Shown here: positions 49,027 through 51,316 of the stretch, piece after piece
Position numbering within the stretch: the stretch's first letter is position 1
Layout: each line of letters starts with the position of its first letter
Source: Hermodice carunculata
Taxonomy: Eukaryota; Annelida; Polychaeta; Eunicida; Amphinomidae
Length of the DNA: 64,000 nt
Direction: 5' to 3'
NCBI GenBank assembly: GCA_964020975.1
Contig: OZ026623.1
Location: forward strand, 85,293,562 to 85,357,561
Translations under genes and position numbers: made by a program
Notes under the pieces: model-generated
Told to the model about the DNA's origin: nothing
Database searches by the model: none
The model's input: only the letters and a program-made list of their open reading frames with translations

Positions 49027-50430
49027 CCCTTCCTGTCACTTCTGAATTATAAATTTGGTAGCATGTTATAAAGTACCAATAACAGTAAGCCCCAATCCCT
49101 AAAACCTGCTGTACATTTAATCGTCATGGCAACCCACAGTAAACCCTGTGTTTGTGGACAGCTTCACCATGTAGACAGTATTGCCAGGTGCTGAAAATGT
49201 TATATATGCAGGTGTAAATCACAATGTTTGAACATAATTGACAAGTGTAACTTCAAAACCCGTCAACTGTAGCCCCGTCTAATTATATATCAACCAGCAC
49301 CACAAACATCCATAATAGACAGGTTTCACTGTACTTTATGCCTTTCAGAACACTGAAAAATGGTTTTGCTTTAAAAAAAAATTTAAAAAAAAAAAAAAAA
49401 CATCAAAAAATGTGCTTGAAGATTACAAACCTGTGGCTTCATCCTCTGGTTTGCCAGCAGCTGCCTCATGGTCGACCTCTGACCTGTGTATGACCTCTGC
49501 CCTTGCCGGATTGGCAGGCAGACTGGGGAACTCTAGTGTCCCATAGTACAATGCAACTAACAGCTCTACAAGTCTGAAGAACATCGGGAGTTGAGTGTCT
49601 GTGAGTGAGAGGTCTAACTTTTCACAGAACACGTTGAACTTGGTGGTACATGGCAGAATGGCATGGAGGCTGTCGTAACACAGGTGTAAACGACACGTCA
49701 CTGAGCAGCGGTAGAGAAGCGGATCCTGGTAGGTTTCAATTTTGCCACTGGCATTGCGTTTGTCAAGACACACTGTCAAGTCGTGGATGTCGAGTATTCG
49801 TCTCAGCACAAGCTCTGGCTGCGTAAGTTCTACAAAGGATCGCATCCAGTCTGGACCCACGCTGTAACATTCTGCAGACTTCACATTCACCGAGAGAACG
49901 ATGTCATCTTCCACAAACTTCAGAATGAGGTTGTTGATGACAATGTTGACATTGTTAATGATTCTGTTCACCAGACTCTGCAGGTAGCCAGGTGGCAGAT
50001 CCTCCGTTTCTTGTTTCTTCACGCGAGGCCGTGTAGACTGGGACGAGGTCTTTGTACTGGAGCTCGACTTGGAGCTGCTGCTTGCACGGTCATCATAGGC
50101 AGCATTGCGAAGCTTCAAAATACATTCTATCGTGTTGATAGTGATCACCACTGGCTCTGAGCCCAGCTTGGTCCAAGGAACATGGATACGGAGCTCATGG
50201 ATATGTCCACTTTTAATGCAGATGGGCAAATGTAGCATGCGCTCTATGGCGTCCAGACGTAGGTCGAGCTTGTTGAGAACAGCATCACCTCCCCATAGAG
50301 ACAGCTGGAAGTCTTCCTGCTTAAGCTTCACATACTGGTCCACATAGCCCATCAGCAGTGGGGCAATGTACGACTCGATCTTGAACATGACTACTGGGAG
50401 TCCCTACAGTCACCAGTTACATGTACAAAT
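441..50430 (-). CDS. VPS13B: VPS13B (COH1) orthologue, 35 coding exons, 3' part beyond the window
   Basis: VPS13B is a very large rod-like protein of the VPS13/ATG2 (RBG, bridge-like lipid transfer) family. It works at the Golgi and between Golgi cisternae and endosomes, where a long hydrophobic groove is thought to move bulk lipid between membranes. I placed exons by matching all minus-strand frames to the human protein as I remember it, then checking GT-AG sites and phases. The 35 exons give 2,626 codons with no frame conflict. Diagnostic stretches are SLWGGD near the N-terminus, HIHELRIHVPWTKLGSEPVV, CLDKRNASGKIE, GWVSWAWS, VPQADNPLPR, EVEDRQYQLD, AQWCKHSG and LRFGQVGTDEGILL. The Met at 50388 is chosen because the chorein N-terminal helix starts there. 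Exon 35 ends at the equivalent of human VQKQ, so the adaptor-binding/SHR-like, ATG2_C-like and PH-like C-terminal parts lie to the left of the window. Introns carry mobile elements but no other recognised gene. Identification is very secure; single splice sites are predictions. Confidence 0.96.
965..1062. repeat. Short foldback repeat, intron 34
   Basis: The arms ttacccactggttgactggg and its inverse attacccagtcaaccagtgg flank a loop of about 50 bp. It may be a small MITE. Confidence 0.6.
1527..1604 (-). CDS. VPS13B: VPS13B coding exon 34
   Basis: 78 nt, residues 2550-2575, phase 0 to 0, acceptor aattgcacag, donor CAG/GTACAA. It reads VGTDEGILLQPREAQTYSWR THKAKQ, matching human VDTDENILLASLHSHQYSWR SHKSPQ. 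Confidence 0.94.
2137..2220 (-). CDS. VPS13B: VPS13B coding exon 33
   Basis: 84 nt, residues 2522-2549, phase 0 to 0, acceptor atttttatag, donor CAG/GTAAGT. It reads LMPYFLLCNDTQDMLRFGQ, matching human VFSHFVICNDTQETLRFGQ. Confidence 0.93.
2681..2782 (-). CDS. VPS13B: VPS13B coding exon 32
   Basis: 102 nt, residues 2488-2521, phase 0 to 0, donor CCAG/GTGAGT. It reads KRTVQCKAEADPLVLKVGQS then SIHTLYTAVQAWNQ, matching human LDCTVIVDSVFVNLGQHVVH SLNTAIQAWQQ. The frame has no Met. Confidence 0.92.
2884..2920. repeat. (TA)n microsatellite, intron 31
   Basis: About 18 TA units between exons 31 and 32. Confidence 0.95.
3505..3765. repeat. Minisatellite of 'ggatagtcagactgtcc' units, intron 31
   Basis: Around a dozen 17-19-bp units of the form gtccaatggatagtcagact, some grouped into higher-order blocks that alternate actccactgg and actgtcctatcg variants. 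Confidence 0.9.
4021..4131 (-). CDS. VPS13B: VPS13B coding exon 31
   Basis: 111 nt, residues 2451-2487, phase 0 to 0, acceptor aaacttggcag. It reads STIASCDVLEYRNLTMQPVL, matching human QADCKLLECRNVTMQSVVKP. I used donor GTG/GTACGT at 4021; the open frame runs on past it into intron 31, so the exact end is less sure. Confidence 0.87.
5199..5335 (-). CDS. VPS13B: VPS13B coding exon 30
   Basis: 137 nt, residues 2405-2450, phase 1 to 0, acceptor gtatgtcacag, donor CTGCAG/GTCAGA. It reads TNERLKPFCLGQRESVDQEY LTLRLDRP then GKHKTIQLQ, in the place of human LQPFVSDRNMPSELEYMIVS FREP and SVCQEIQF. Confidence 0.91.
5850..6085. mobile_element. TTAA-type MITE, family B, intron 29
   Basis: A family B copy with the central palindrome gtcaacagctgtccttgtca ... 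tgacaaggacagatgttgac around the self-complementary gggcactaagtgccc. It is followed by gactcagccttaattcagg, as in other family B copies. Confidence 0.75.
6727..6957. mobile_element. TTAA-type MITE, family A, intron 29
   Basis: Bounded by ttaacccttaaagcact at the left and attttaagggttaac at the right. It contains the core palindrome caacagctttccttgggac ... tcctgaggaaagcagttgac and the family A segment ggtatttgaatgaaaggt. Confidence 0.8.
7394..7557 (-). CDS. VPS13B: VPS13B coding exon 29
   Basis: 164 nt, residues 2350-2405, phase 2 to 1, donor AAAG/GTGAGT. It reads LEPLVLPDTLAASMRVDSSF, then RVQVALATHLQHLAK, matching human CDPLVTPTALAACTRVDSCF and LEFHLCHHLDQLG. Confidence 0.94.
8030..8220. repeat. 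Possible tRNA-derived SINE fragment
   Basis: Two B-box-like words sit 81 bp apart (ggtttgatacc near 8111 and ggttcaattctgg near 8192), each set in a short T-arm-like inverted repeat. No convincing A box or full cloverleaf was found, so this is tentative. Confidence 0.25.
8222..8305. repeat. 20-bp tandem repeat, four copies
   Basis: Units of gacagagttcctaccactct, with small changes, in intron 28. Confidence 0.85.
8738..8940. mobile_element. Small MITE-like repeat, intron 28
   Basis: Imperfect inverted ends, tactgtaaattgctttcatt and aattaagcaattcacagta, flank an A/T-rich body with several gtgaaa words. Confidence 0.6.
9097..9302 (-). CDS. VPS13B: VPS13B coding exon 28
   Basis: 206 nt, residues 2282-2350, phase 0 to 2, acceptor ctcttgccag. 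It reads APCVLQYWDVLKRCYLDVAS FSLSQ, then VVAQTWRVVVLPPAGRNGGS, matching human VPCSLEYWDELQKVFVAFRE FNLSES and SSDLWRIVLNSSQNG. Two donors lie 7 nt apart (CATG/GTGATG and ATGA/GTGAGT). Only the second, at 9097, preserves the frame. Confidence 0.91.
9795..9976 (-). CDS. VPS13B: VPS13B coding exon 27
   Basis: 182 nt, residues 2221-2281, phase 1 to 0, acceptor gctgtctgtccag. It reads YMSWSYPEARVVTRLHVTPV PFNLPQEVDI, matching human MMLWRYPEPRVLTLVRITPV PFNTTEDPDI. The donor AGG/GTACGA at 9795 is weak but is the in-frame choice into exon 28. Confidence 0.93.
10515..10680 (-). CDS. VPS13B: VPS13B coding exon 26
   Basis: 166 nt, residues 2166-2221, phase 0 to 1, acceptor ctcacttccag, donor GATG/GTGAGG. 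It reads SSKLIKMIKESVSSTKSEDS, a His/Asp-rich linker, then HSFDDLRVGQFDYITED, matching human SSDDLRTGLFQYVQDAE. Confidence 0.93.
11900..12076 (+). repeat. Possible LINE or SINE 3' end with (GAAT)n tail inside the Harbinger-like element
   Basis: The stretch ends ccggtaaccttgataaataa followed by five or so gaat units, the look of the 3' tail of many CR1/L2 or related elements. No coding remnant is clear, so the family is uncertain. Confidence 0.35.
12408..12451. repeat. Poly-A tract
   Basis: An almost pure run of about 40 A, with interrupted A-rich sequence just before it. It lies within the Harbinger-like element. It could be the tail of a retroposed sequence on the plus strand, but no source is recognisable. 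Confidence 0.8.
16557..16816 (-). CDS. VPS13B: VPS13B coding exon 25
   Basis: 260 nt, residues 2079-2165, phase 1 to 0, acceptor gattctccag, donor CAAG/GTATGA. It reads ICVEDISVKTAYQGKWRPLV, GPFTLSANMAAQWCKHSGPA and PLFVGQEHAMCFLMINHHLQ, matching human RILIGPCCATANLEAKWCKH SG and QVFWGQEHLNCLVLLHELL. The next intron is the longest placed here and contains the Harbinger-like element. Confidence 0.95.
16851..17006. mobile_element. TA-flanked mariner-type MITE (TACAGTGAAGCCTCGTTA), intron 24
   Basis: 156 bp with ends tacagtgaagcctcgtta and aatgaggtttcactgta. The terminal CAGTG inside TA is typical of mariner-type MITEs. The motif gctcatttatctgacacatt is shared with the copy at 27850. Confidence 0.85.
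17399..17581 (-). CDS. VPS13B: VPS13B coding exon 24
   Basis: 183 nt, residues 2018-2079, phase 1 to 1, acceptor aaaattgcag, donor CAAG/GTCAGT. It reads EPAYMRMLAKVDNVRMVMVQ, LMVGMEVSDTEERAAVLGSI, SAFSGQVDFRPNEQ. It corresponds to human ISVQTTQIVISMETVPH and LLASLSNLNGSLSVKA. Confidence 0.9.
17802..17967. mobile_element. Near-perfect 165-bp hairpin made of family A MITE ends, intron 23
   Basis: The arm ttaactctttcagtgccaat then cacatcttaagtcaatatac and ctcaagtcaaactggta is repeated almost exactly in inverse order after a ~30-bp spacer. The symmetry continues outward into agctgttaac on both sides. It sits against a partial family B copy (17640-17800). Confidence 0.9.
18406..18555 (-). CDS. 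VPS13B: VPS13B coding exon 23
   Basis: 150 nt, residues 1968-2018, phase 1 to 1, donor CCTG/GTGAGT. It reads VQLRIERPVKANLSLPRLQQ then LLDFIEQLVPGLLGK, matching human VNLDISKPLKANLSFTKLDQ INLFLKKI. Confidence 0.93.
18770..18880. repeat. Low-complexity C run and (AAAAC)n / A-rich tract, intron 22
   Basis: A run of C is followed by a mixture of aaaac, aaaca and poly-A units of about 90 bp. Confidence 0.9.
18960..19716. repeat. Four tandem copies of a ~178-bp repeat with a hairpin tail, intron 22
   Basis: The phrase gctggttttcaa recurs at about 19010, 19190, 19370 and 19550, and ccactcagacagcctcaaa at about 19130, 19310 and 19490, giving a period of 177-183 bp. The last copy ends in a GC-richer segment with gacggatagacagacgacg and a short hairpin, ccctccggcac...gtgctgaggg, suggestive of the end of a mobile element. 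Confidence 0.85.
20571..20756. mobile_element. TA-flanked mariner-type MITE, CCCCTCTTATAAG subfamily, intron 22
   Basis: Left end tacagtggtccccctcttat aag; right end ccttataagaaggggaagac. A second copy is at 32863-33014. Confidence 0.8.
20791..20928 (-). CDS. VPS13B: VPS13B coding exon 22
   Basis: 138 nt, residues 1922-1968, phase 1 to 1, acceptor ctcttgcag, donor CCAG/GTAAAG. It reads EFKCIPEPGDFSVHWLETRP then TGIPPSLYTLRVKDFLQQP, matching human VWLQTIPGEIDSKSGIPPSF ITLQIKDFLNGP. The frame has no Met. Confidence 0.93.
21304..21560. mobile_element. TTAA-type MITE, family A, intron 21
   Basis: Begins ttaactctttcagtgccaat, contains aaaaagacctttcatccaag, the core with gctgagaaaagctgttgact, and a decayed right end near ttgacacttaaagag. 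Confidence 0.8.
22174..22891 (-). CDS. VPS13B: VPS13B coding exon 21
   Basis: 718 nt, residues 1683-1922, phase 0 to 1, acceptor tttgtcttttag, donor ACTG/GTAAGC. It reads PVLVCGLSLEANATTDMDFY, LSVSQVRLLHLIL, then NVMPFDVLLTAGKVSFMAYD, a long charged linker, and VKPFLFAYFSQPHTVMSCQP. The human matches are EILVCGHSLEVNITTNLDFF, NFIPFDIFITASRISLMTY and LEPFLYFIVSQPSLLLSC. Confidence 0.96.
23005..23405. repeat. Tandem duplication of ~190 bp, intron 20
   Basis: Two diverged copies share tcaacggctcc/tcaaaggctcc, the tattctcattattca block and gaaaacatgctgaagg at the same spacing. Confidence 0.8.
23722..23836 (-). CDS. VPS13B: VPS13B coding exon 20
   Basis: 115 nt, residues 1644-1682, phase 2 to 0, acceptor tttttttttaag, donor GAG/GTGAGA. 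It reads SEVKEAKLVPVANGFDLRVV then VAPPIVCTPPVGDTAKQE, matching human RRAILTPVLTDFSVRITGAP AIIFTKV. Confidence 0.92.
23946..24247. mobile_element. 302-bp TA-flanked MITE (CAGTGCCGCCAGAAAGTC), copy 1, intron 19
   Basis: Inverted ends tacagtgccgccagaaagtc and actttttggtggcactgta. The body, including gttagttactcagtgtgctt, closely matches the copy at 39584. Confidence 0.88.
25361..25472 (-). CDS. VPS13B: VPS13B coding exon 19
   Basis: 112 nt, residues 1607-1644, phase 1 to 2. It reads SWQDLVLDGAGAATLQDEEN then LAAQNPALEWNNLIQQQ, matching human NSQNPALEWNMASSIRRHQ. The donor ACA/GTTAGT at 25361 is the one that keeps the frame into exon 20. Confidence 0.9.
25566..25650. repeat. (AAT)n microsatellite, intron 18
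   Basis: About 25 AAT units with a few changes near the end. On the minus strand they give an artefactual poly-Leu frame. Confidence 0.96.
25692..25985. mobile_element. TTAA-type MITE, family A, intron 18
   Basis: Left end gtcttttaatgccacattt, core aacagctttcctcagcaagc, right end gttggcactgaaagtgttaa. It carries an internal 22-bp triplication of agtctgttttaagtagttaa. A further core fragment follows at 25985-26060. Confidence 0.8.
26559..27340 (-). CDS. VPS13B: VPS13B coding exon 18
   Basis: 782 nt, residues 1346-1607, phase 2 to 1, donor CACAG/GTAAGT. It reads HGFLSVTLTRALSKNVKKKL, then PLVYMNASNLRLFVPNLESI, LVPQADNPLPR and HPGSEVEDRQYQLDI. All have close human counterparts (HGFLSLTYTKAVTKNVRHKL, PLIYINTSVIRIFIP, APQADNPLGR, DPGSEIEDRQYQIDL). 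Confidence 0.96.
27850..28010. mobile_element. TA-flanked mariner-type MITE, intron 17
   Basis: 161 bp, ends tacagtgaaacctcacta and tgacgagttttcactgta. It lies 15 bp downstream of the exon 17 donor. A decayed relative follows at 28250-28372. Confidence 0.85.
28026..28140 (-). CDS. VPS13B: VPS13B coding exon 17
   Basis: 115 nt, residues 1308-1346, phase 1 to 2, acceptor ttggttcag, donor AGGAG/GTGAGC. It reads SATAEDLTASIDVQRVYSKI then KCKIGAVNINHYVR, matching human ELEDLSASIDVQDVYTKV KCKIESFNIDHYR. The frame has no Met. Confidence 0.93.
28376..28655. repeat. Interspersed repeat, copy 1 of an inverted pair, intron 16
   Basis: Both this and 31990-32270 contain caaaattttcatgagtttaa, the ggaaaatttaggaatattt end and, at the other end, aaatttccctaattagccc, in opposite orientations. 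No coding content. Confidence 0.78.
28655..28818. mobile_element. TTAA-type MITE, family B fragment in reverse orientation, intron 16
   Basis: It contains gactgagtcaagctgttgac, a tcttgacaggtctcatctac stretch and, at its far end, ggccaccagccagtgctaac, the reverse of the family B left part. It ends about 90 bp from exon 16. Confidence 0.6.
28907..29270 (-). CDS. VPS13B: VPS13B coding exon 16
   Basis: 364 nt, residues 1187-1308, phase 0 to 1, donor CAAG/GTAAAA. It reads TQLLYDLVMYQVEAVQQMLR, a long Ser/Thr/Pro-rich linker, then VKLSLWVQWTLPRLLVRIFS, which matches human RVSLWMQWVLPKITIKLFA. Confidence 0.94.
29340..29525. mobile_element. TTAA-type MITE, family A, truncated, intron 15
   Basis: Left end ttaactctttcagtgccaag, then aaaaagacctttcattcaag and the left half of the core (ggtcaacagcttttcttgg). 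It lies 70 bp upstream of exon 16. Confidence 0.75.
30382..30503. repeat. Long foldback in intron 15, ~40 bp from the exon 15 donor
   Basis: The arm agtatggctggcccattgag ... ggttggattttcatg and its inverse catgaaaatccaacaacttg ... caatgggctttccatact are about 55 bp each with few mismatches and a ~11-bp loop. Confidence 0.88.
30541..30758 (-). CDS. VPS13B: VPS13B coding exon 15
   Basis: 218 nt, residues 1114-1186, phase 1 to 0, donor ACAG/GTGAGT. It reads EKLPWSVQVNKCSVYTVHKS, then LVKPASLSATIAVSPKYASP and HADMDTVSLAISKIQ, matching human FPWTISLHNFSIYTLLGKQ and VDLESLEIKCSNPQVQ. Confidence 0.94.
31122..31297. mobile_element. TTAA-type MITE, family B, intron 14
   Basis: Left end ttaaccttttcccccttga followed by gactgagtcaacatctttcc; right end ggccagtttagcgggaaagg gttaa. 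The palindromic core is only half present. Confidence 0.75.
31738..31960 (-). CDS. VPS13B: VPS13B coding exon 14
   Basis: 223 nt, residues 1040-1114, phase 0 to 1, donor GCTG/GTCAGT. It reads IDIQSCVSFVPTKHVSLPEP, then ELCDTLVICCPTLRLYSAGH and KWLSPLQEIPIKALENSVA, matching human GTLVLCLPQIKIISAGHKY MEPLQEIPF. Confidence 0.95.
31990..32270. repeat. Interspersed repeat, copy 2 (inverted), intron 13
   Basis: Reverse-orientation relative of the copy at 28376, with ctaaatattcccaaattttc and attaaactcatgaaaatttt matching its inverse. It begins about 30 bp upstream of exon 14. Confidence 0.78.
32863..33014. mobile_element. TA-flanked mariner-type MITE, CCCCTCTTATAAG subfamily, intron 13
   Basis: Left end tagcgtggcccccttcctat aagg; right end ccttacaagagggggaccac tgta. 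Confidence 0.8.
33152..33378. mobile_element. MITE with ends TACCGTATTATCCCTTTT, intron 13
   Basis: Left end taccgtattatccctttt, right end aacagggataatatggta. The interior has C-rich runs near 33200. A second copy is at 45110. Confidence 0.82.
33533..33717 (-). CDS. VPS13B: VPS13B coding exon 13
   Basis: 185 nt, residues 978-1039, phase 1 to 0, donor GTTCAG/GTAGGC. It opens with a Ser/Thr/Arg-rich linker (SGSPSVPTESQTRSQSHTRS) and ends in the conserved core KLFPLIKILQVQ, aligning with human KHLTLQLEVQ. Confidence 0.9.
34166..34348 (-). CDS. VPS13B: VPS13B coding exon 12
   Basis: 183 nt, residues 917-978, phase 1 to 1, acceptor ttattttccag, donor GCTG/GTAACT. It reads APAVVLLTLEGVVGCLDPML, then QDWMSYVPVVKKPQPKPQLQ, matching human GAVLLCSIQGLAVNIDPILY TWLIYQPQKR. 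A Pro/Ser-rich disordered stretch follows. Confidence 0.94.
34948..35112 (-). CDS. VPS13B: VPS13B coding exon 11
   Basis: 165 nt, residues 862-917, phase 1 to 1, donor GGAG/GTAGGC. It reads HGKDHITPLVYGPLDTSRVH, then DQVHNECITFTVQTPNNTDA. It sits where human has KLIPLLQGPSDT and MAFTIQVPQY. Confidence 0.9.
35570..36058. repeat. Tandem duplication of ~245 bp, intron 10
   Basis: Both copies contain gattccattgactccaatt (or a close variant), ggaacttttggtagcattt and gctgacctataaata in the same order; the second copy starts near 35832. Confidence 0.85.
36155..36216. repeat. (TA)n microsatellite, intron 10
   Basis: About 25 TA units directly beside a TA-flanked mariner-type MITE at 36217. Confidence 0.95.
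36217..36394. mobile_element. TA-flanked mariner-type MITE, intron 10
   Basis: 178 bp, ends tacagtggaacctcataaat and ggattaatgaggttccactg ta. It is inserted at the edge of a (TA)n run. Confidence 0.88.
36542..36673 (-). CDS. VPS13B: VPS13B coding exon 10
   Basis: 132 nt, residues 818-862, phase 1 to 1, acceptor aaccttacag, donor TACG/GTCAGT. It reads AHSKQKQPVLELSMSGLEMK, then DCRTQATMSICGSISGVQVV and LFSYG. The region is weakly conserved; placement rests on the open frame, phases and position. Confidence 0.86.
37083..37316. mobile_element. TTAA-type MITE, family A, complete copy, intron 9
   Basis: About 234 bp with inverted ends aactctttcagtgccac and gttggcactgaaagagtta. Inside are the right half of the core (gtgaggaaagctgttgacct) and catgaaaggtcttttcacaa. 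Confidence 0.85.
37985..38160 (-). CDS. VPS13B: VPS13B coding exon 9
   Basis: 176 nt, residues 759-818, phase 2 to 1, donor CCCAG/GTACAA. It reads WKNRLQPKTESMYELPHLAG, then NLTKAQTMLLGHMAFSWTQA and LLDISLIDDIFSP, aligning with human WTKRSQIAITEGIFELPNLT and ATRAQTLLLQAIYQSW. Confidence 0.93.
39317..39441 (-). CDS. VPS13B: VPS13B coding exon 8
   Basis: 125 nt, residues 718-759, phase 0 to 2. Acceptor gcttgtag, donor TACTG/GTGAGT. It reads VFGVECGLTYIDPGGKVPAL then QPFSGAYYRKRLLLSVYW, the counterpart of human IFGFQAGLTSL and STALYGKLLKLPTCW. The frame has no internal Met. Confidence 0.9.
39584..39886. mobile_element. 303-bp TA-flanked MITE (CAGTGCTGCCAGAAAGTC), copy 2, intron 7
   Basis: Inverted ends tacagtgctgccagaaagtc and gactttctggccacattgta, same length and orientation as copy 1. 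Confidence 0.88.
40244..40438 (-). CDS. VPS13B: VPS13B coding exon 7
   Basis: 195 nt, residues 653-717, phase 0 to 0, donor TTCAAG/GTAAGG. It reads TPVFLPALVLRGDRVDFQQT, then MPMYPRKMVKLVSKMATPSD and NLLHHCHSHTYFK, matching human VPMYAEQLVHVVSSLTQPSD NLLHYCYVHCYLK. Confidence 0.95.
41046..41227 (-). CDS. VPS13B: VPS13B coding exon 6
   Basis: 182 nt, residues 592-652, phase 1 to 0. It reads EIVDETRLPPTEAQVRVMEQ, then FIPTRSYHVTLLNSSIIVHA and a basic end HRKSRK before donor AAAG/GTATCT. It aligns with human EEYIPTRHTSVTLLKCTCTI. Confidence 0.93.
41995..42845. repeat. 42-bp tandem array derived from the exon 5 / intron 5 splice-donor region
   Basis: About a dozen clear 42-bp units run from near 42336 to 42845, with older, degenerate units to about 41995. 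On the minus strand each reads roughly gag-ctctgctacaag, then cctagaccag and gtaag. The first unit is the real 3' end of VPS13B exon 5. Units nearest the exon are the most exon-like; the central ones are almost identical to each other. The period is 14 codons, and the exon frame stays open through three further units. Confidence 0.92.
42828..43007 (-). CDS. VPS13B: VPS13B coding exon 5, followed by a repeat of its own splice donor
   Basis: 180 nt, residues 532-592, phase 1 to 1. It encodes TTRFVVGPGDMTVSSSMVQR and ATDHEYDPYSKPRPG, matching human SLVIGPLDFRLDSSAVHRI and EHEYEPYSRLK. The donor chosen is ACCAG/GTAAGATG at 42828. Near-copies of this exon end with donors follow at 42786, 42744 and 42702, all in the same phase, so the exon may have longer forms. 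Confidence 0.9.
43504..43750. mobile_element. TTAA-type MITE, family A, intron 4
   Basis: Ends ttaactatttcagtgccaaa and cttggcactgaaagaggtaa, with a decayed palindromic core and ggtacttgaatgaaaggtct between. Confidence 0.82.
43794..44028 (-). CDS. VPS13B: VPS13B coding exon 4
   Basis: 235 nt, residues 454-532, phase 0 to 1. Acceptor is tttctgtcccag, donor CATG/GTACAT. It reads NACFLSAGQPGHNQKPINYT, then GSLFDPGGAENRGEQAQYIF and QKFGSFWLDYLYLMEQAADD, matching human ACFF...SLFDYRSPENNGTRAEFILD and RFGAFYMDYLYTME. Confidence 0.94.
44640..44745. mobile_element. TTAA-type MITE, family B fragment, intron 3
   Basis: ttaaccctctcccgcccagaa followed by gtcaacagctttcctcggtg and a decayed inverse. Related short core fragments are at 20062-20120, 32690-32735 and 34790-34872. 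Confidence 0.65.
45110..45322. mobile_element. MITE with ends TACCGTATTATTCCTTTTAAG, intron 3
   Basis: Left end taccgtattattccttttaa, right end ccttaaaagggataatatgg ta. The inverted ends match over about 21 bp. Confidence 0.85.
45443..45628. mobile_element. TA-flanked mariner-type MITE, 'gagagaccac' subfamily, intron 3
   Basis: Left end tacagtagtccctcctttg then repeated gagaccac words; right end agtctctcaaaggagggatt agta. It shares its middle (atacctcctttgaggga and cacctgctttatgtgac) with the copy at 51135. Confidence 0.82.
45642..45876. mobile_element. TTAA-type MITE, family B, complete copy, intron 3
   Basis: Ends aaccctttatcgctt and ggggaaagggtg. The core is an extended palindrome, gtcaacagctttccctggca ... 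tgccaaggaaagctgttgac, and is followed by tcagtcttaattccagg. Confidence 0.82.
46189..46398 (-). CDS. VPS13B: VPS13B coding exon 3
   Basis: 210 nt, residues 384-453, phase 0 to phase 0. It reads LTETTLESSYYGPQK through VQFGISRIHVNGQGESIGGL. Two donors overlap here: CGA/GTAGGT at 46189 and TAG/GTACTT at 46185. Only 46189 keeps the frame into exon 4, so it is preferred. Confidence 0.9.
46625..47030. repeat. Tandem duplication of ~205 bp, intron 2
   Basis: Shared blocks are tattatctgctgtcaattaa, tgttcaatcatagtaataatt and gaggtcttcaaaacattg, followed by catgtacaacatttgaaat, twice in order. Confidence 0.88.
47610..47800 (-). CDS. VPS13B: VPS13B coding exon 2
   Basis: 191 nt, residues 320-383, entered in phase 1 after tccactgcag and left in phase 0 at TTCAAG/GTATGG. 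It contains the VPS13B signature DDQGWVSWAWSYVPQIL followed by an acidic and Lys-rich linker and VGFYVNKASIVFK, aligning with the human GWVSWAWSFVP and IGFYCTKATVTFK stretches. Confidence 0.94.
48970..49020. repeat. (CA)n microsatellite, intron 1
   Basis: About 25 uninterrupted CA units. Confidence 0.96.
49135..49333. mobile_element. TA-flanked mariner-type MITE, diverged, intron 1
   Basis: Ends cagtaaaccctgtgtttgtgg and aatagacaggtttcactgta, about 100 bp downstream of exon 1. Confidence 0.65.
49431..50430 (-). CDS. VPS13B: VPS13B coding exon 1: start codon and chorein N-terminal domain
   Basis: The exon opens after a long pyrimidine run ending ttcttccag, has a 42-nt 5' leader, and begins coding at 50388 (residues 1-320, ends in phase 1 at donor CACAG/GTTTGT). 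It encodes the chorein N domain: MFKIESYIAPLLMGYVDQYV, then SLWGGD, SGHIHELRIHVPWTKLGSE, a Ser-rich linker near residues 100-118, PGYLQSLVNRIINNVNIVIN and CLDKRNASGKIETYQDPLLY. This end of VPS13 proteins caps the lipid channel and faces the donor membrane. At 958 coding nt it is the longest exon in the window. Confidence 0.96.
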
Positions 50431-50607
50431 CTGGAAGAAAAAAAAAAAACATATATAGTTTCATCAGGCATTTATAATAAGTACAGAAGTTACCTGATTC
50501 TTATTACCAAGGTATGAATTTTGGATGCCCTAATCAACCATGGAGCCTCAAAAGCATTTAACACTCCCCTCCTTCCCCCCCCCCCCCCCCCCAAAAATGG
50601 CCTTATG

Positions 50608-50846
50608 TTAATCTTTTCAGTTCCAATTGTGACTTAACTGGAACCGCTCTGAACGATAAAAAGCATGCTAGCTTCATATTCTTATAAACCAATCAGTGAT
50701 TGAAGTGCCAACAAGACTGCACTTCCTGAGAATATAATAGTCCAGGTCAACAGTTTTCCTTGGTGCATTTTGGGCACAATACACCCACGGCATGCTGAGG
50801 AGAGCTGTTGACTCAGTTCAAAATGGGGGCACAGAAAGAGTTGAAC
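50608..50846. mobile_element. TTAA-type MITE, family A, just upstream of exon 1
   Basis: Ends ttaatcttttcagttccaat and gcacagaaagagttgaa, with core gtcaacagttttccttggtg ... gctgaggagagctgttgact. It begins some 180 bp upstream of the acceptor of exon 1. Confidence 0.8.
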
Positions 50847-51134
50847 TACTTTATTCTATGTTTGAGGGTGGATTATCATTTTCTACAGTTAAATTCAAAA
50901 GTAGTAACTCACTGTCGATCACATGTCATAAACATTGTACATCATGTCACAAACATTGTTACAAGTAAACTGTGATGCGCCTGCATCAGTGACATGATGC
51001 ACTGACAGTTATACACAATCAAATGTTTTCTGCTGTAGACAGACAACCAGAGAAGTTAAAACGCTTACCCACCAAAACTTTGTTTGTGTTCCGTACCAAG
51101 AAAAGTTATCAGAATTGTTCCCCTAAAATGGAAA

Positions 51135-51316
51135 ACAGTGAAACTTGTTTTGAGAGACCACTGTGATGAAAGACCACCTGCCTTTTAAGACCATGTTTAT
51201 TATGTCCCTTTTGTTATCCTTCCCATGTTATTATACCTCTATTGAGAGAACACCTGCCTTATGTGACCACTTTTTAGCTTGCCCTAGGGGTGGTCTCTCA
51301 AAACAGGTTTCACTGT
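51135..51316. mobile_element. TA-flanked mariner-type MITE, 'gagagaccac' subfamily, 5' flank
   Basis: Ends acagtgaaacttgttttgag agaccac and gtggtctctcaaaacaggtt tcactgta. A degenerate relative sits at about 38862-38950. Confidence 0.85.

Noticed and set aside
49783-50347. Plus-strand frames opposite exon 1
   Set aside because: Antisense shadows of the chorein N-terminal exon.
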